A DNA stretch of 64,000 nucleotides, from positions 19,328-83,327 of the forward strand of contig CAZAJF010000016.1 in assembly GCA_964485395.1 (NCBI GenBank), written 5' to 3'. Shown here piece after piece: positions 25,759-34,847 of this stretch (position 1 is its first letter; each line of letters opens with the position of its first letter). Position numbers and translations under genes: made by a program. The notes beneath the pieces are model-generated. The model was not told the DNA's origin. It worked only from the letters and a program-made list of their open reading frames with translations, and ran no database searches. This DNA is from JANNSO01 sp964485395 (GTDB taxonomy: Bacteria > Spirochaetota > Spirochaetia > Treponematales > UBA12059).

Positions 25759-26363
25759 ACGCCGACGACGCCCGGGTTTTGGACGCATTCAAGGAGATCA
25801 TGAGCATCGGGGTAGGCAAGGCTGCCTCCATCATGAACACCATGCTCAGCAACCACGTTACGCTTTCCGTTCCCATGATCAGCCTGCTGTCTGTAGAGGA
25901 ATTCAACAAAGCCACTTTTTTTCCAAAGAACATTTCATATTCAGCTGTGGAGATGAAATACTCGGGATTCTTCGACGGCGTAGTAGATCTTATTTTCGAT
26001 ACCGTCTCTGCGGGAAAACTGGTGGACAGCCTAGCGGATGAAGATACCAAGTCCACGGACGATTTTGATTCGCTACGGGCCGGAACCCTCTGCGAGATAG
26101 GAAACATAGTCATTAACGGCGTGCTGGGTACCATGGCCAATATACTCGACGTGCATTTAAATTTCTCCGTACCGTTTTACCATGAAGGCGCGGGAATGGA
26201 ACTATTCAGGGAAAATTCAATGGATGAAAATTCAATGGTACTGCTCACGAAAGCCACCTTTGACATCAAGGAACTCTCCATTACCGGAGACCTGGCGATG
26301 TTTTTTTCCTTCGCCTCGTTCGCCAATATACGACCAATACTCCTGAGCCTGGGACAATCCTGA
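25755..26363 (+). CDS. cheC: CheC-like chemotaxis phosphatase/regulator
   Basis: A 202-residue CheC/CheX/FliY-type protein that dephosphorylates CheY-P and often partners CheD. CheC has two copies of an E-x2-N active motif. Here the first copy reads E-I-M-S within a recognisable C-P-like framework (I-G-V-G-K-A-A), so the asparagine is replaced by serine. The second copy, E-I-G-N-I-V-I-N, keeps E and N. One active site may therefore be dead. The start is GTG at 25755 with AAGGAG upstream, overlapping the receiver stop. A cheD gene lies in the opposing operon. Confidence 0.85.
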   Translation: MNADDARVLDAFKEIMSIGVGKAASIMNTMLSNHVTLSVPMISLLSVEEFNKATFFPKNISYSAVEMKYSGFFDGVVDLIFDTVSAGKLVDSLADEDTKSTDDFDSLRAGTLCEIGNIVINGVLGTMANILDVHLNFSVPFYHEGAGMELFRENSMDENSMVLLTKATFDIKELSITGDLAMFFSFASFANIRPILLSLGQS

Positions 26364-26364
26364 T

Positions 26365-27366
26365 ATGCTAGCATTCCAACTGGCGGACAGCATGCCCATC
26401 GGCATTTTCATGGTTGACAGGGATTTCAGGATTGTTTTCTGGAACAGCTGTTTTGCCGATTGGACGGGTCTGAAGATCGATACCGTAAAAAACCGAGACT
26501 GCCGTGATGTGTTTCCGCGTCTGTTCGAGCCTCGATATCAAGTAAGACTCGAGAGGCTGTTCTCCGACGGTCTGCCGGTTGTACTCTCCTACCAGCTTAA
26601 CGGAGATCTTTTTTCTTCCATTTCAAAAATACACCCGGACCGCGTGCATCACAGCACGGTAACCTTGTTTAACGGGGATTCTGGCCCTCTCGCGCTTTTT
26701 ACGATCGAGGACCGTACGGAAGTTTCCCAGCGCATCAAGACGACGCGCGCGGCGCTCGCGGAAAAGACGATGCTCATGAAAGAGCTCAACCACCGCGTAA
26801 AAAATAATCTTAACATGATGCGAAGCCTCATCAACCTGCAGTGCGAAGAGTTAAATGACGACCAACCTAAAACAATATTCCGCGATCTTGACGTACGTAT
26901 TTCATCCATCTCGCTATTGCACGAAATGCTCTATAAATCTGATCTTAGCGATGGAGTAAGCCTAAACAAATACTTAGATGCATTATGCAACAATATATTC
27001 GACACCTTTACGCCCGAAGGCAGCGGAATAAACCTCTCCCTTGAACTAGGCGAAGTTGTGATTTCCAGTGATATGACTTTGCACATCGGCCTTATAGTTT
27101 CGGAGATTCTTACCAACGCCATCAAGTATGGCATGAAGGACAGAACTGATGGGCTTATCTCGGTGAAGCTTGTTCCTGGCGGAAAAGAACTTACGCTTGT
27201 AATAGCGGATGACGGCCCCGGACTGCCGCCGGGCTTCGACGTAAACGCGCTTAAGTCTCTTGGAATGAAGCTCGTTTACCTGATAACAGATCAACTAAAC
27301 GGAAAAATCGAAGTGGACTCGACGAATGGCACGCGGTTTACCCTGCACATACCAAAAGCTCAGTAA
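26365..27366 (+). CDS. PAS-domain sensor histidine kinase, HisKA_2 type
   Basis: A 333-residue soluble kinase. Residues 1 to about 120 are a PAS domain (F-M-V-D-R-D-F-R-I-V-F-W-N). The phospho-acceptor is in L-N-H-R-V-K-N-N-L, the HisKA_2/HWE-like form of the H-box. The ATPase follows with E-I-L-T-N-A-I-K-Y and D-D-G-P-G-L-P. There is no membrane segment, so it senses an internal signal or is driven by partners. It starts one base after the CheC-like gene. Its 3' end overlaps the convergent CheX-like gene by seven bases. Confidence 0.9.
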   Translation: MLAFQLADSMPIGIFMVDRDFRIVFWNSCFADWTGLKIDTVKNRDCRDVFPRLFEPRYQVRLERLFSDGLPVVLSYQLNGDLFSSISKIHPDRVHHSTVTLFNGDSGPLALFTIEDRTEVSQRIKTTRAALAEKTMLMKELNHRVKNNLNMMRSLINLQCEELNDDQPKTIFRDLDVRISSISLLHEMLYKSDLSDGVSLNKYLDALCNNIFDTFTPEGSGINLSLELGEVVISSDMTLHIGLIVSEILTNAIKYGMKDRTDGLISVKLVPGGKELTLVIADDGPGLPPGFDVNALKSLGMKLVYLITDQLNGKIEVDSTNGTRFTLHIPKAQ

Positions 27367-27836
27367 TGGTATCGTACCGAGCGGACGCAGGCCTGTAGAG
27401 CTTCACCTTCCACGATTAAATGAATCTTCGCTAAAAAATCATCTTTCTGATTGTCATCAAAAAAAAGATACTCGGGCAGTTCAAGCTTGGGCTCGGTTTT
27501 TTCGCCGTAGTAGCGAATAAGAAAGTTGCCGGCGGTTACATTAAGCATCTCCAATAGGGAATCGTCGCCTTCCGCAGTTTCCTCACCGGAAAATAAATTG
27601 TCATTGACGAGTTTTTTGAGCTTGGCTGAAAACCTGAGCTCTATTCTGATGGATACGGGCTTCAGCACGTCCAAGGATATGCATTCCATGGCGGATTCGT
27701 CGGGGAGGGCCACATCCGTAAGAGGTCGGGACAGAACGTCCAGAAAAGCCATGTCTGCAAAGACCTGGGTAATGGATTCAGCAAGAAGCGTTGAAACTTT
27801 GGCTGGATCAAGGAGGAGGTCTGTATTCGGGTTCAT
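27360..27836 (-). CDS. CheX-like phosphatase domain protein
   Basis: A 158-residue single-domain protein. The central E-M-L-N-V-T-A-G-N-F-L has the E-x2-N arrangement of CheX/CheC phosphatases, and the surrounding alpha/beta pattern fits CheX. Such proteins remove phosphate from receiver proteins. It is the last gene of the chemotaxis operon and overlaps the preceding receiver gene by four bases, which may be its substrate. Confidence 0.7.
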   Translation of the reverse strand: MNPNTDLLLDPAKVSTLLAESITQVFADMAFLDVLSRPLTDVALPDESAMECISLDVLKPVSIRIELRFSAKLKKLVNDNLFSGEETAEGDDSLLEMLNVTAGNFLIRYYGEKTEPKLELPEYLFFDDNQKDDFLAKIHLIVEGEALQACVRSVRYHY

Positions 27837-28213
27837 GGTTTGTCTCCAAGGGCCGCGAGTATTTTTGCGGGAGAGATGGGCTTCCTGATAACGGCTTGCA
27901 CGCCCAGCGCCATAAGTTCCGTCTCCGCGGAATCGGTGGCTATGCTCGAAACAACGATTATTGGGATATTTTTGTTGGTTTCGCTCTCTTTAATGAGGCG
28001 CACAAAAGTCTGACCGTCCATCTTGGGCATGTTGATATCGGTAATAACAAGATCAACGGAGGAATCGCCCTTGATCTGCTTCATGCCTTCAAGCCCATTC
28101 TCCGCGTAGGTATAGCCCTCTACCTTGATTCCGGACATTTCCAGGCATCTCTGGATTATCATCCTGGATGTCGAGGAATCGTCCACTATCAGTATATTGT
28201 GATATGCTTCCAC
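27833..28213 (-). CDS. CheY-like response regulator
   Basis: A 126-residue stand-alone receiver: I-V-D-D acidic pair, phospho-acceptor aspartate in V-I-T-D-I-N-M-P-K-M-D-G, switch serine in V-V-S-S-I-A, lysine in I-R-K-P-I-S. As the single-domain receiver inside the che operon it is the best candidate for CheY. It starts 13 bases after cheD and overlaps the CheX-like gene. Confidence 0.9.
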   Translation of the reverse strand: MEAYHNILIVDDSSTSRMIIQRCLEMSGIKVEGYTYAENGLEGMKQIKGDSSVDLVITDINMPKMDGQTFVRLIKESETNKNIPIIVVSSIATDSAETELMALGVQAVIRKPISPAKILAALGDKP

Positions 28214-28226
28214 GCAAAACCTCCCC

Positions 28227-28706
28227 TTACAACGGCCATGACTTGCCCCCTGATGTTAACATTGTATCACCATTGGCCACCGAGAATGCCACCGTACGGG
28301 ATATCGTCCCGCCGATATCCTCGGCAATGGGGCCTAGCGAACTTTTCCACAGCACTTTTTTCGCGGCCAGGATATTGCGTTTGCCAATGTCGAATATGCC
28401 GGCCTCGTCCATCATGGATGAACCACCAGCGATCTTCACCCAGATATTGCCGCGGACAGCGCCTTTTTTCTTCATTTCCTCGATCATCAAAGGCAAGCCG
28501 GTATCCGCGAAATACCCGGGCAGCGTCCTCGCGCGATCCGCGTCTATGGAAGAGTCGGGAAGCGCTATATGGATCATGCCCGCGATGCGCAACTCCTTGT
28601 CGTAGATCATGACGCCGATGCAGGAACCCAACGCGTATGTTTTTATTATGTCGTCTGGATTCGACGAAACGGCCCATTCGCCTATGCCTACGTTTACGAT
28701 GCTCAT
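28227..28706 (-). CDS. cheD: Chemoreceptor glutamine deamidase CheD
   Basis: A 159-residue CheD that deamidates glutamines on chemoreceptors and can bind CheC. The catalytic cysteine is C29 in L-G-S-C-I-G-V, the histidine H46 in M-I-H-I-A-L-P, and the threonine T23 in K-T-Y-A-L-G. The start overlaps the cheB stop as ATGA. Confidence 0.93.
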   Translation of the reverse strand: MSIVNVGIGEWAVSSNPDDIIKTYALGSCIGVMIYDKELRIAGMIHIALPDSSIDADRARTLPGYFADTGLPLMIEEMKKKGAVRGNIWVKIAGGSSMMDEAGIFDIGKRNILAAKKVLWKSSLGPIAEDIGGTISRTVAFSVANGDTMLTSGGKSWPL

Positions 28707-29767
28707 GGCCGTACCTGAGGCTTTTGCTCAAGGCACAGCAGAATCTCGGAAACCGCGCGGTCCAGCGGAACGAGTTTTTCAACTCCGCCCGCTTCCCAGG
28801 CCTCCTTGGGCATGCCGAATATGACGCAGGAGGCTTCGTCCTGTGCAAGGCACCTGGCGCCTTTGCTGCGCATGGCAAGCATGCCGTCGGCTCCGTCGCG
28901 TCCCATGCCCGTAAGTATGATGCCCACGGCTTTGGAACCGGCGGCGAGGGCGAGGGAATTGAACAGCACGTCGACCGACGGCCTGTGACCTGATACTTTT
29001 TCGCCGGGCTTGCATTCAACATACCAGTCCAGCCCCGACTTTATGACTCGCATCTGAAGCTCGCCGGGAGCTACCAGTACTTTCCCCTGCTCCACTTTAT
29101 CTCCGTCCTTGGCCTCGACCACGCGGACATTGGAAACCTTGTTCAATGCCTCTGCGAACATCCTCGTAAAAACGGGAGGCATGTGCTGTACCAGCACGGT
29201 ACCCGGAATGTCCGCGGGCAATTCCGGAATAATCTGATTCAGGGCAATAGTTCCCCCGGTAGAAGCGCCGATGCCCAGTATGCGGGTTCCGGAATAGCTC
29301 GCAACGCGGTTAACTTTTTGTATCAGCGGAGGTACAGAGGTCTTTATCTTGCCGAGATCGGCCGACGCGGCTTCCTTGATGCGCTCCGCCAGATCCAGGA
29401 TCATATTCCGAAAACCTTCCCGATCGCTTCCTGCGGGTTTGGCGACCACGTCGATGGCGCCTGCGGCGACAGCTTCCAGGGCCAGCCGCGAACCTTCCTC
29501 CGTAACGGCGGAAACCATTATCGCGCGGACTTTTTTTTGCGGCATCAGGCGCTTCAAAAACTCGATGCCGTTCATCTTAGGCATCTCCACGTCCAGGGTT
29601 ATCACGTCGGGGTCCAGCAGCACGATCTTGTCGCGGGCCGAATACGCGTCGCTCGCCTTGCCCACGACCTCAATATCGGGATCCAAGGAAAGACCGCGCT
29701 CGATTATATCCCTCGCTACGGCGGAGTCATCGACTATCAGCACGCGTATCTTGCCGGCTTTATTCAT
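28703..29767 (-). CDS. cheB: Chemotaxis response regulator / protein-glutamate methylesterase CheB
   Basis: A 354-residue CheB. The receiver domain has acceptor D59 (T-L-D-V-E-M-P-K-M-N-G). A linker leads to the methylesterase with the nucleophile serine in G-I-G-A-S-T-G-G, the histidine in V-Q-H-M-P-P and the aspartate in G-M-G-R-D-G-A-D-G-M. It removes methyl groups from receptors and opposes CheR encoded upstream. It overlaps both neighbours by four bases. Confidence 0.95.
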   Translation of the reverse strand: MNKAGKIRVLIVDDSAVARDIIERGLSLDPDIEVVGKASDAYSARDKIVLLDPDVITLDVEMPKMNGIEFLKRLMPQKKVRAIMVSAVTEEGSRLALEAVAAGAIDVVAKPAGSDREGFRNMILDLAERIKEAASADLGKIKTSVPPLIQKVNRVASYSGTRILGIGASTGGTIALNQIIPELPADIPGTVLVQHMPPVFTRMFAEALNKVSNVRVVEAKDGDKVEQGKVLVAPGELQMRVIKSGLDWYVECKPGEKVSGHRPSVDVLFNSLALAAGSKAVGIILTGMGRDGADGMLAMRSKGARCLAQDEASCVIFGMPKEAWEAGGVEKLVPLDRAVSEILLCLEQKPQVRP

Positions 29768-30312
29768 GGGCTAACCTTGGTCAAGCGCTTCACGTCCTCG
29801 CCTTCTTTCATTTCCATGGTATTTTTATTAACGGAAAGAAGAATGCGTATCCAGGTATCCGTATGCGGCAATTCGCGAACGGCTGCCGGCTCGTCTTCCA
29901 GGCTGGAATACTGGTATCCCAATTCCGGACGCACGCGGATTCCGCCGGGTTCCAGCTGCCAGGTAAGCGAGACGTTAAGCACGTATTTGAACATCATTTC
30001 ACCGTTGGGGTGATTAAGGATTCCGGCTACCGTGTTTTTTTTTATGCAGATGGATTCCTTGAATTCGTATACCGAGCTGTACAGCGGAGAAATCAGCTCC
30101 ATCCCTTTCAGTGTCTTAAGGATGAATGCGTCCAGGAACGGAATCCCACCGACAGTATGCTCGGTTACTTCCCAGGATCCCAGGATTTTCTTGCGGTTTT
30201 TTTCGGTGAACATGCTGGATATTTCGTAACTGCCCCCTTCATCTGGGAGGGCCGCTGCGATGGAGGAGGCGAGGCGTTCACGAAGTGATTGCTCTTTGCT
30301 TTTTTCCGCCAT
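29764..30312 (-). CDS. Unknown protein in the chemotaxis operon
   Basis: A 182-residue soluble protein without membrane segments or a motif I can name. The N-terminus is helical and charged; the middle has G-I-P-F-L-D-A-F-I-L-K and a run of alternating strands. The gene is wedged between parA-like (two-base gap) and cheB (four-base overlap), so it is translationally coupled to chemotaxis genes. By position it could be a partner of the ParA-like ATPase or an array-associated factor; this is inference from context only. Confidence 0.6.
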   Translation of the reverse strand: MAEKSKEQSLRERLASSIAAALPDEGGSYEISSMFTEKNRKKILGSWEVTEHTVGGIPFLDAFILKTLKGMELISPLYSSVYEFKESICIKKNTVAGILNHPNGEMMFKYVLNVSLTWQLEPGGIRVRPELGYQYSSLEDEPAAVRELPHTDTWIRILLSVNKNTMEMKEGEDVKRLTKVSP

Positions 30313-30314
30313 GG

Positions 30315-31094
30315 CTACTCCAAAAAAACGCGTGTTATAATTTTTTTATAATCCCGTGCCGCAAAACTGGACGGGCCGCTTTCCCATATGGTCTTGGACC
30401 GCTCCAAAGACTTGGGAATATACTCGGATTTGCAGATTTCAAAGATAGGAATATGAAATTGGGAAAAAATCTCGCGATAGGTAGCGACTCGAGCCAGATT
30501 ATTCTCAGCCTTGGTAAAAACCAGCGAGTGAACCCTGATATCATGTCCTGCTTCTTCTGAGCAGCGCGCAACGTCCTTGAGCATAGCCTCAAGCCCGGAG
30601 ACGGAAAACAGCTGAAACTCGAGTGGTACCAGAACCGCTTCGCTGGCTTTTATAAGGAGTCGTTCCAGCGAGCCGTTGGACGGTGAAGAATCGATAAGTA
30701 TCCAGTCATAGTCGTTTTTATGCGACGCCAAGATTCCCCAAAACGCGGAACTGACCCCGTCTATGCCCACGTCGTGCAGCTCACGGCGCAAGTCCCGGTG
30801 ATGCAGCGGCAAAAGGTCTAGACGCTTTCGAACGTTCTTGACCAGGTAATCCTTCATTACCACATTCTTGCCTTCCGCAAGGTCTTTGAGGATATCGCTG
30901 AAATCCTTACCGGAATCCGCATGGAAGAACATGCTCAGGTTTCCCTGCGGATCCCCGTCTATCGCGAGAACCTTAAGCCCTTCCCGGGCAAGACCCGAGG
31001 CGAGTTCCAGCGTGGTAACCGTCTTGCCCACGCCGCCTTTCTGGTTTGCGATGGCTACTATTTTAAGGCCGAGCTTCCGTAAACTGGCTCCCAT
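30315..31094 (-). CDS. ParA/Soj-family ATPase inside the chemotaxis operon
   Basis: A 259-residue deviant-Walker ATPase. The P-loop is N-Q-K-G-G-V-G-K-T with the signature first lysine; switch I is I-D-G-D-P-Q-G-N and switch II is L-I-D-S-S-P-S-N. Chromosomal ParA normally sits beside parB and the origin, and neither is here. Its place between cheR and cheB suggests a ParC/PpfA-type role in positioning chemoreceptor arrays, as known in Vibrio and Rhodobacter. The unknown gene just downstream could be its partner. Confidence 0.85.
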   Translation of the reverse strand: MGASLRKLGLKIVAIANQKGGVGKTVTTLELASGLAREGLKVLAIDGDPQGNLSMFFHADSGKDFSDILKDLAEGKNVVMKDYLVKNVRKRLDLLPLHHRDLRRELHDVGIDGVSSAFWGILASHKNDYDWILIDSSPSNGSLERLLIKASEAVLVPLEFQLFSVSGLEAMLKDVARCSEEAGHDIRVHSLVFTKAENNLARVATYREIFSQFHIPIFEICKSEYIPKSLERSKTIWESGPSSFAARDYKKIITRVFLE

Positions 31095-31095
31095 G

Positions 31096-31935
31096 TCAGG
31101 ATGCTCCTTTTTTATAGATTGCCGGCCTTACATAGTGGAAGGGGCAGGTATCGCGTTGCAGGCTTTCGGAATGACCGATAAAAAAATACCCTTCCGGCTT
31201 TATATAATTATATATCGAAGAAACGAGTTTGCGCCGGGATTCGTTGTCGAAATAGATCATTACATTGCGGCAAAAAACAATATCGAAGGCCCCCTGGAAG
31301 GGAAACGTCTCCGTCATCAGGTTCAGGCGCTTGAACAGCACCATTTTTTTTATGTCGCCGCTTACAGCAAAATCGCCGGCAGCGGTCTTGGAAAAATATT
31401 TAGCCGCGTAAATATGGGGAACATGCTGCACTTTGTTTTCGGCATAGATCGCGGTTTTTGCCTCGGTTAAGGCCGCAAGCGAAATATCCGTGGCAATGAG
31501 GCCGACATCCATGGAGTCTATTCCCGGGCCGAAATGCTCCCGTAATATCATGGCTAAGGTATAAACTTCCTCGCCTGCGGCGCAACCCGCGCTCCAAATC
31601 CGCAGAGGCAGGCGCGATCCAGTCTTGAATTTCTTTTCCAGTTCGGGCAGCACGGTTTTTACTATAAACTCGAAATGGTCATGCTCGCGGAAAAAGAAAG
31701 AATGATTGGTAGTAAGCCGGTTTATTAGCTCGGAAAGCTCATCCCCGGATTGATCGGCCCGCAGGAATTTAAAATACTCGGAAAAAGAGGCGAGCCCCAG
31801 CGTGCGGACCCGCTTGTTCAACCGCCCTGCCACCAAGATACGTTTCTGATCTTCCAGGTGTATGCCGAACCGGTCGTAGAGCATGTCGGCGATAAACCGA
31901 AAATCGGTATCGGTCAGGTGCAGGAGATCATCCAT
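31096..31935 (-). CDS. cheR: Chemotaxis protein methyltransferase CheR
   Basis: A 279-residue CheR that methylates receptor glutamates using SAM. The N-terminal helical domain ends in T-T-N-H-S-F-F-F-R-E. The SAM-binding domain has W-S-A-G-C-A-A-G-E-E-V-Y and I-V-F-C-R-N-V-M-I-Y-F. It lies 18 bases after cheW and one base before the parA-like gene. Both receptors of the operon end in a possible CheR-docking peptide. Confidence 0.95.
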   Translation of the reverse strand: MDDLLHLTDTDFRFIADMLYDRFGIHLEDQKRILVAGRLNKRVRTLGLASFSEYFKFLRADQSGDELSELINRLTTNHSFFFREHDHFEFIVKTVLPELEKKFKTGSRLPLRIWSAGCAAGEEVYTLAMILREHFGPGIDSMDVGLIATDISLAALTEAKTAIYAENKVQHVPHIYAAKYFSKTAAGDFAVSGDIKKMVLFKRLNLMTETFPFQGAFDIVFCRNVMIYFDNESRRKLVSSIYNYIKPEGYFFIGHSESLQRDTCPFHYVRPAIYKKGAS

Positions 31936-31953
31936 CGGCTTTACCTTCCTTGC

Positions 31954-32475
31954 CTATACTTCCTGCGCCAATTTCTGGATATCTTCGTCTTTGACTATTT
32001 TTTCCACGTCAAGAAGAATTTTCACCATCTCTCCGACTTTTCCCATGCCCGAGATATAACGCTCCTTGCCTGATACCGTCTTGAACTGCGGAGCAGGAGA
32101 AATATTGTTCTCCGTAATCTCCAGTACTTCTTCAACGGTATCCACCACAAAGCCTATAAGCACTCCCTCGATCTCGGCCACCACGATGCAGGTGCGGTCG
32201 TCGTACTCGCGCATTTCCATGCCAAAGCGAAGGCGTAGGTTTACGATCGGAATGACCTTGCCTCGAAGATTGATAACTCCAATAACGTAGGCCGGCATGT
32301 CCGGTACCGCTGATATGGTCTGCAGCTCAATTATTTCTATGACATGCCGGATTCCTATTCCGTAGGATTCCTTGGATATCCGGAAGAACAGATATTTATT
32401 GGCCTGGGTATCCTCGTTTTCATCATCCAAGGCGAGGTCGTCTTCCAACGACCCGCGTTTTGTTGTGTCGGTCAT
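31954..32475 (-). CDS. cheW: Chemotaxis adaptor CheW (copy 1)
   Basis: A 173-residue CheW linking receptors to CheA. The CheW fold shows Y-L-F-F-R-I-S-K-E-S-Y-G-I, the receptor/CheA contact region V-I-G-V-I-N-L-R-G-K-V-I-P, and V-V-D-T-V-E-E-V. An acidic N-terminal extension of about 24 residues precedes it. It differs from copy 2 (34848-35369) at only about 11 positions by my alignment, mostly at the two ends. It follows receptor 1 closely. Confidence 0.95.
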   Translation of the reverse strand: MTDTTKRGSLEDDLALDDENEDTQANKYLFFRISKESYGIGIRHVIEIIELQTISAVPDMPAYVIGVINLRGKVIPIVNLRLRFGMEMREYDDRTCIVVAEIEGVLIGFVVDTVEEVLEITENNISPAPQFKTVSGKERYISGMGKVGEMVKILLDVEKIVKDEDIQKLAQEV

Positions 32476-32485
32476 TCATGGCCCC

Positions 32486-34771
32486 TTAAAATTTCCCGAA
32501 ATTGTCGTCATCGAGGGAAATAACGTCGGCTGGATTGACTCGCTGCGTTTTCTTGCCTGCTACCGGCACTATTCCGGTGCTCCGATTTACCACCGTAGGA
32601 TTCTTGTGGACGCCCTGCTGTTTCGCAAGTTCTGCTTTAAGCATCTGCATCATCTCGGCATTGTTCATCTTGCCTTCACGCGCTCGCAGCTTGAAGCGCG
32701 AGAGCATGTTCTTCACTTCCTGCGACTGGGCGGAAAGTTCTTCCGATGCCGAGGCGCTTTCTTCGGCGCTGGCGGTATTCGCCTGCGTTACCTGGTCTAT
32801 CTGGTTCAGCCCCAGGGACACCTGCTCAAGTCCTTGCGCCTGTTCCTTGCCTGCCGTGGCCACTTCCTCTGAAAGGGCAGCCACCTGACCCGCGCCGGCA
32901 ACGATCTCGTTGAGCTGCTTTGCGGTTCCTTCCACCAGGGTATTTCCCCGATTGATGTTGGTGATGGTTTCGTCCACCATTCGCGTGGTTTCCTTGACGG
33001 AATTGGCGCTGCGCACCGCAAGGTTCCGAACTTCTTCCGCCACCACCGCGAAGCCCTTGCCGTACTTGCCTGCCCGCGCGGCCTCGACGTTAGCATTCAG
33101 CGCAAGCAGATTAATCTGGAAGGAAATATCGTCGATGGCCTTGACGATCTTCTTGATCTCGTCAGCGCTCTTGTTGATGTCGGCCATAGCCGCCACCAAG
33201 TCCTTCATCTGCACATTGCCCATCTCCGCGTTTTTCTTGGCAGTCTTTGCAAGCTCGGTCATCTGGGTGGCACTTGCGGTATTTTGCTTGGTCTGACTGG
33301 CAATCTCGGTAACCGAAGAGGTAATCTCCTCCAGCGACGATGCCTGTTCCGTAGCGCCCTGCGAAAGGCTCTGGCTGGCCTGCGAAACCTGCTGCGAGCC
33401 TTCCGCCACCTGGTCAACGGCGTTGTTTATCTGGGAGAGCGTGTCTCCCACGGACAAAAGCGAACTGTTCATAGCTGTCTTGAGAACGTCGAAGTCGCCT
33501 TTATAATCATTGTTCATACTGCTCGTCAGATCACCTTCCGCCAGTTTTTTCATTATTTCGATGGTTTCATTTATCGGAGTTACCACAAGGTCCAGGGTCT
33601 TGTTGACGCCGTCAACGATTTTTTTATAGTCACCCTGGTGCTTGCCAGCGTCAGCCCGGGTGGCCAACTTGCCGTCTATCGCGGCCTGTACCAGTATACC
33701 GGCGTCCGCGACGAGCGAGTTGATGTTGTCTATCGCCAAATTCAGATTGTTCTTGATGACATTAAAGTCGCCATTGTACGTGTCAGTGATCTTGGGAGGC
33801 AAATCCCCCTTGGAAATGCGGTCCACATAATTCGCTGCGACATTGAGAGGCCCGATTACCGCGTCCAGGGTCTTATTGACGCCTTCGACGATTTTCCGGT
33901 AATCGCCTTGATGTTTGGAAGCGTCAGCGCGGGTGGCCAATTTACCGTCCACCGCGGCCTGCACCAGCATACCGGCGTCGCTTACCAGCGCGCTGATGGC
34001 GGAAATCATCCGACCGAAGGCGTTGGCGGTATCCCCAAGCTCATCCTTGCTCTTGATCGTAATCTTGACATCAAGTTCACCTTTGGCAATATTGTCCGCA
34101 ACGGAAGCTAACTGCTGCGCGGCATTCGACAATGACCGAGACAATAAAAAAGCAATGATCAATCCGACCAATACCGCGAGAATAGTACCCCACAAATTTA
34201 TGTTTTGAGCAAGTGTGGTTGCGGCATCATTTGCGGCACTCCGCTTGACCATGAGGTCGGATTCCATCTGGATGGCTTGGGCGACTATCGCACGGATGCC
34301 ATCCATCGATTGTTTACCCCCACCGGAAGACTCGTAATCAATGACTGCCTGCATTTCAGCGCTTCCCGCTATTACGTCCCTTCGTAAAGAAATGCCTTTT
34401 TCAGCCCACTGATCATGCCAAATCGCTTCCATTTTAACAATTTCCGCCCATCGAGCTATTTGAGTGGGATTGTCACTGGTCAGTTTATTTAATTCGTTGA
34501 TCGCGCTTTGGAACTCGGCCAATCCATTTTTGTAAGGATCAAGGAAGGCCTCCTCACCTGTGAGTAAAAAGCCTCGAAAACCGGTTTCCATATTGACCAT
34601 GCCGGACAATACTCCAGAGCACTGAGCCAACACATCTTCCGTATGGATAACCATCTTGGTAGCTGTCTGGCCATCTTGCTGGCTCTTGTTGTTGAAGAAC
34701 GACAGTGCGACCAGAATTACCAGAACTCCGGTAAAGCCCAGAAGTAGCTTGCTTCGAATATTCATCCTCAT
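32486..34771 (-). CDS. Methyl-accepting chemotaxis protein with repeated HAMP-like units (receptor 1)
   Basis: A 761-residue receptor. A membrane helix lies at about residues 8-25, followed by a helical CHASE3-like sensor (G-F-R-G-F-L-L-T-G), a second helix at about 193-212, a HAMP domain, and then two long HAMP-like repeat units built around A-A-V-D-G-K-L-A-T-R-A-D. The signalling hairpin has the highly conserved tip region F-Q-I-N-L-L-A-L-N-A-N-V-E-A-A-R-A-G. The C-terminal tail ends in N-F-G-K-F after a flexible linker, resembling the CheR/CheB tethering pentapeptide. The ATG at 34771 has AGGAGG upstream. Its cytoplasmic part is almost the same as that of receptor 2. Confidence 0.92.
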   Translation of the reverse strand: MRMNIRSKLLLGFTGVLVILVALSFFNNKSQQDGQTATKMVIHTEDVLAQCSGVLSGMVNMETGFRGFLLTGEEAFLDPYKNGLAEFQSAINELNKLTSDNPTQIARWAEIVKMEAIWHDQWAEKGISLRRDVIAGSAEMQAVIDYESSGGGKQSMDGIRAIVAQAIQMESDLMVKRSAANDAATTLAQNINLWGTILAVLVGLIIAFLLSRSLSNAAQQLASVADNIAKGELDVKITIKSKDELGDTANAFGRMISAISALVSDAGMLVQAAVDGKLATRADASKHQGDYRKIVEGVNKTLDAVIGPLNVAANYVDRISKGDLPPKITDTYNGDFNVIKNNLNLAIDNINSLVADAGILVQAAIDGKLATRADAGKHQGDYKKIVDGVNKTLDLVVTPINETIEIMKKLAEGDLTSSMNNDYKGDFDVLKTAMNSSLLSVGDTLSQINNAVDQVAEGSQQVSQASQSLSQGATEQASSLEEITSSVTEIASQTKQNTASATQMTELAKTAKKNAEMGNVQMKDLVAAMADINKSADEIKKIVKAIDDISFQINLLALNANVEAARAGKYGKGFAVVAEEVRNLAVRSANSVKETTRMVDETITNINRGNTLVEGTAKQLNEIVAGAGQVAALSEEVATAGKEQAQGLEQVSLGLNQIDQVTQANTASAEESASASEELSAQSQEVKNMLSRFKLRAREGKMNNAEMMQMLKAELAKQQGVHKNPTVVNRSTGIVPVAGKKTQRVNPADVISLDDDNFGKF

Positions 34772-34847
34772 ATGATCCTCCTTGACCTATCATAAAAAAC
34801 TGCTTGCCTCTATTTCAATCTAAAAGAAATGAGGCACTCAGTATCGA

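Noticed and set aside
30315..31094. Chromosome-partitioning locus or replication origin marked by the ParA-like gene.
   Set aside because: No parB, dnaA, parS-like palindromes or DnaA-box clusters were seen nearby; the operon context is chemotaxis.
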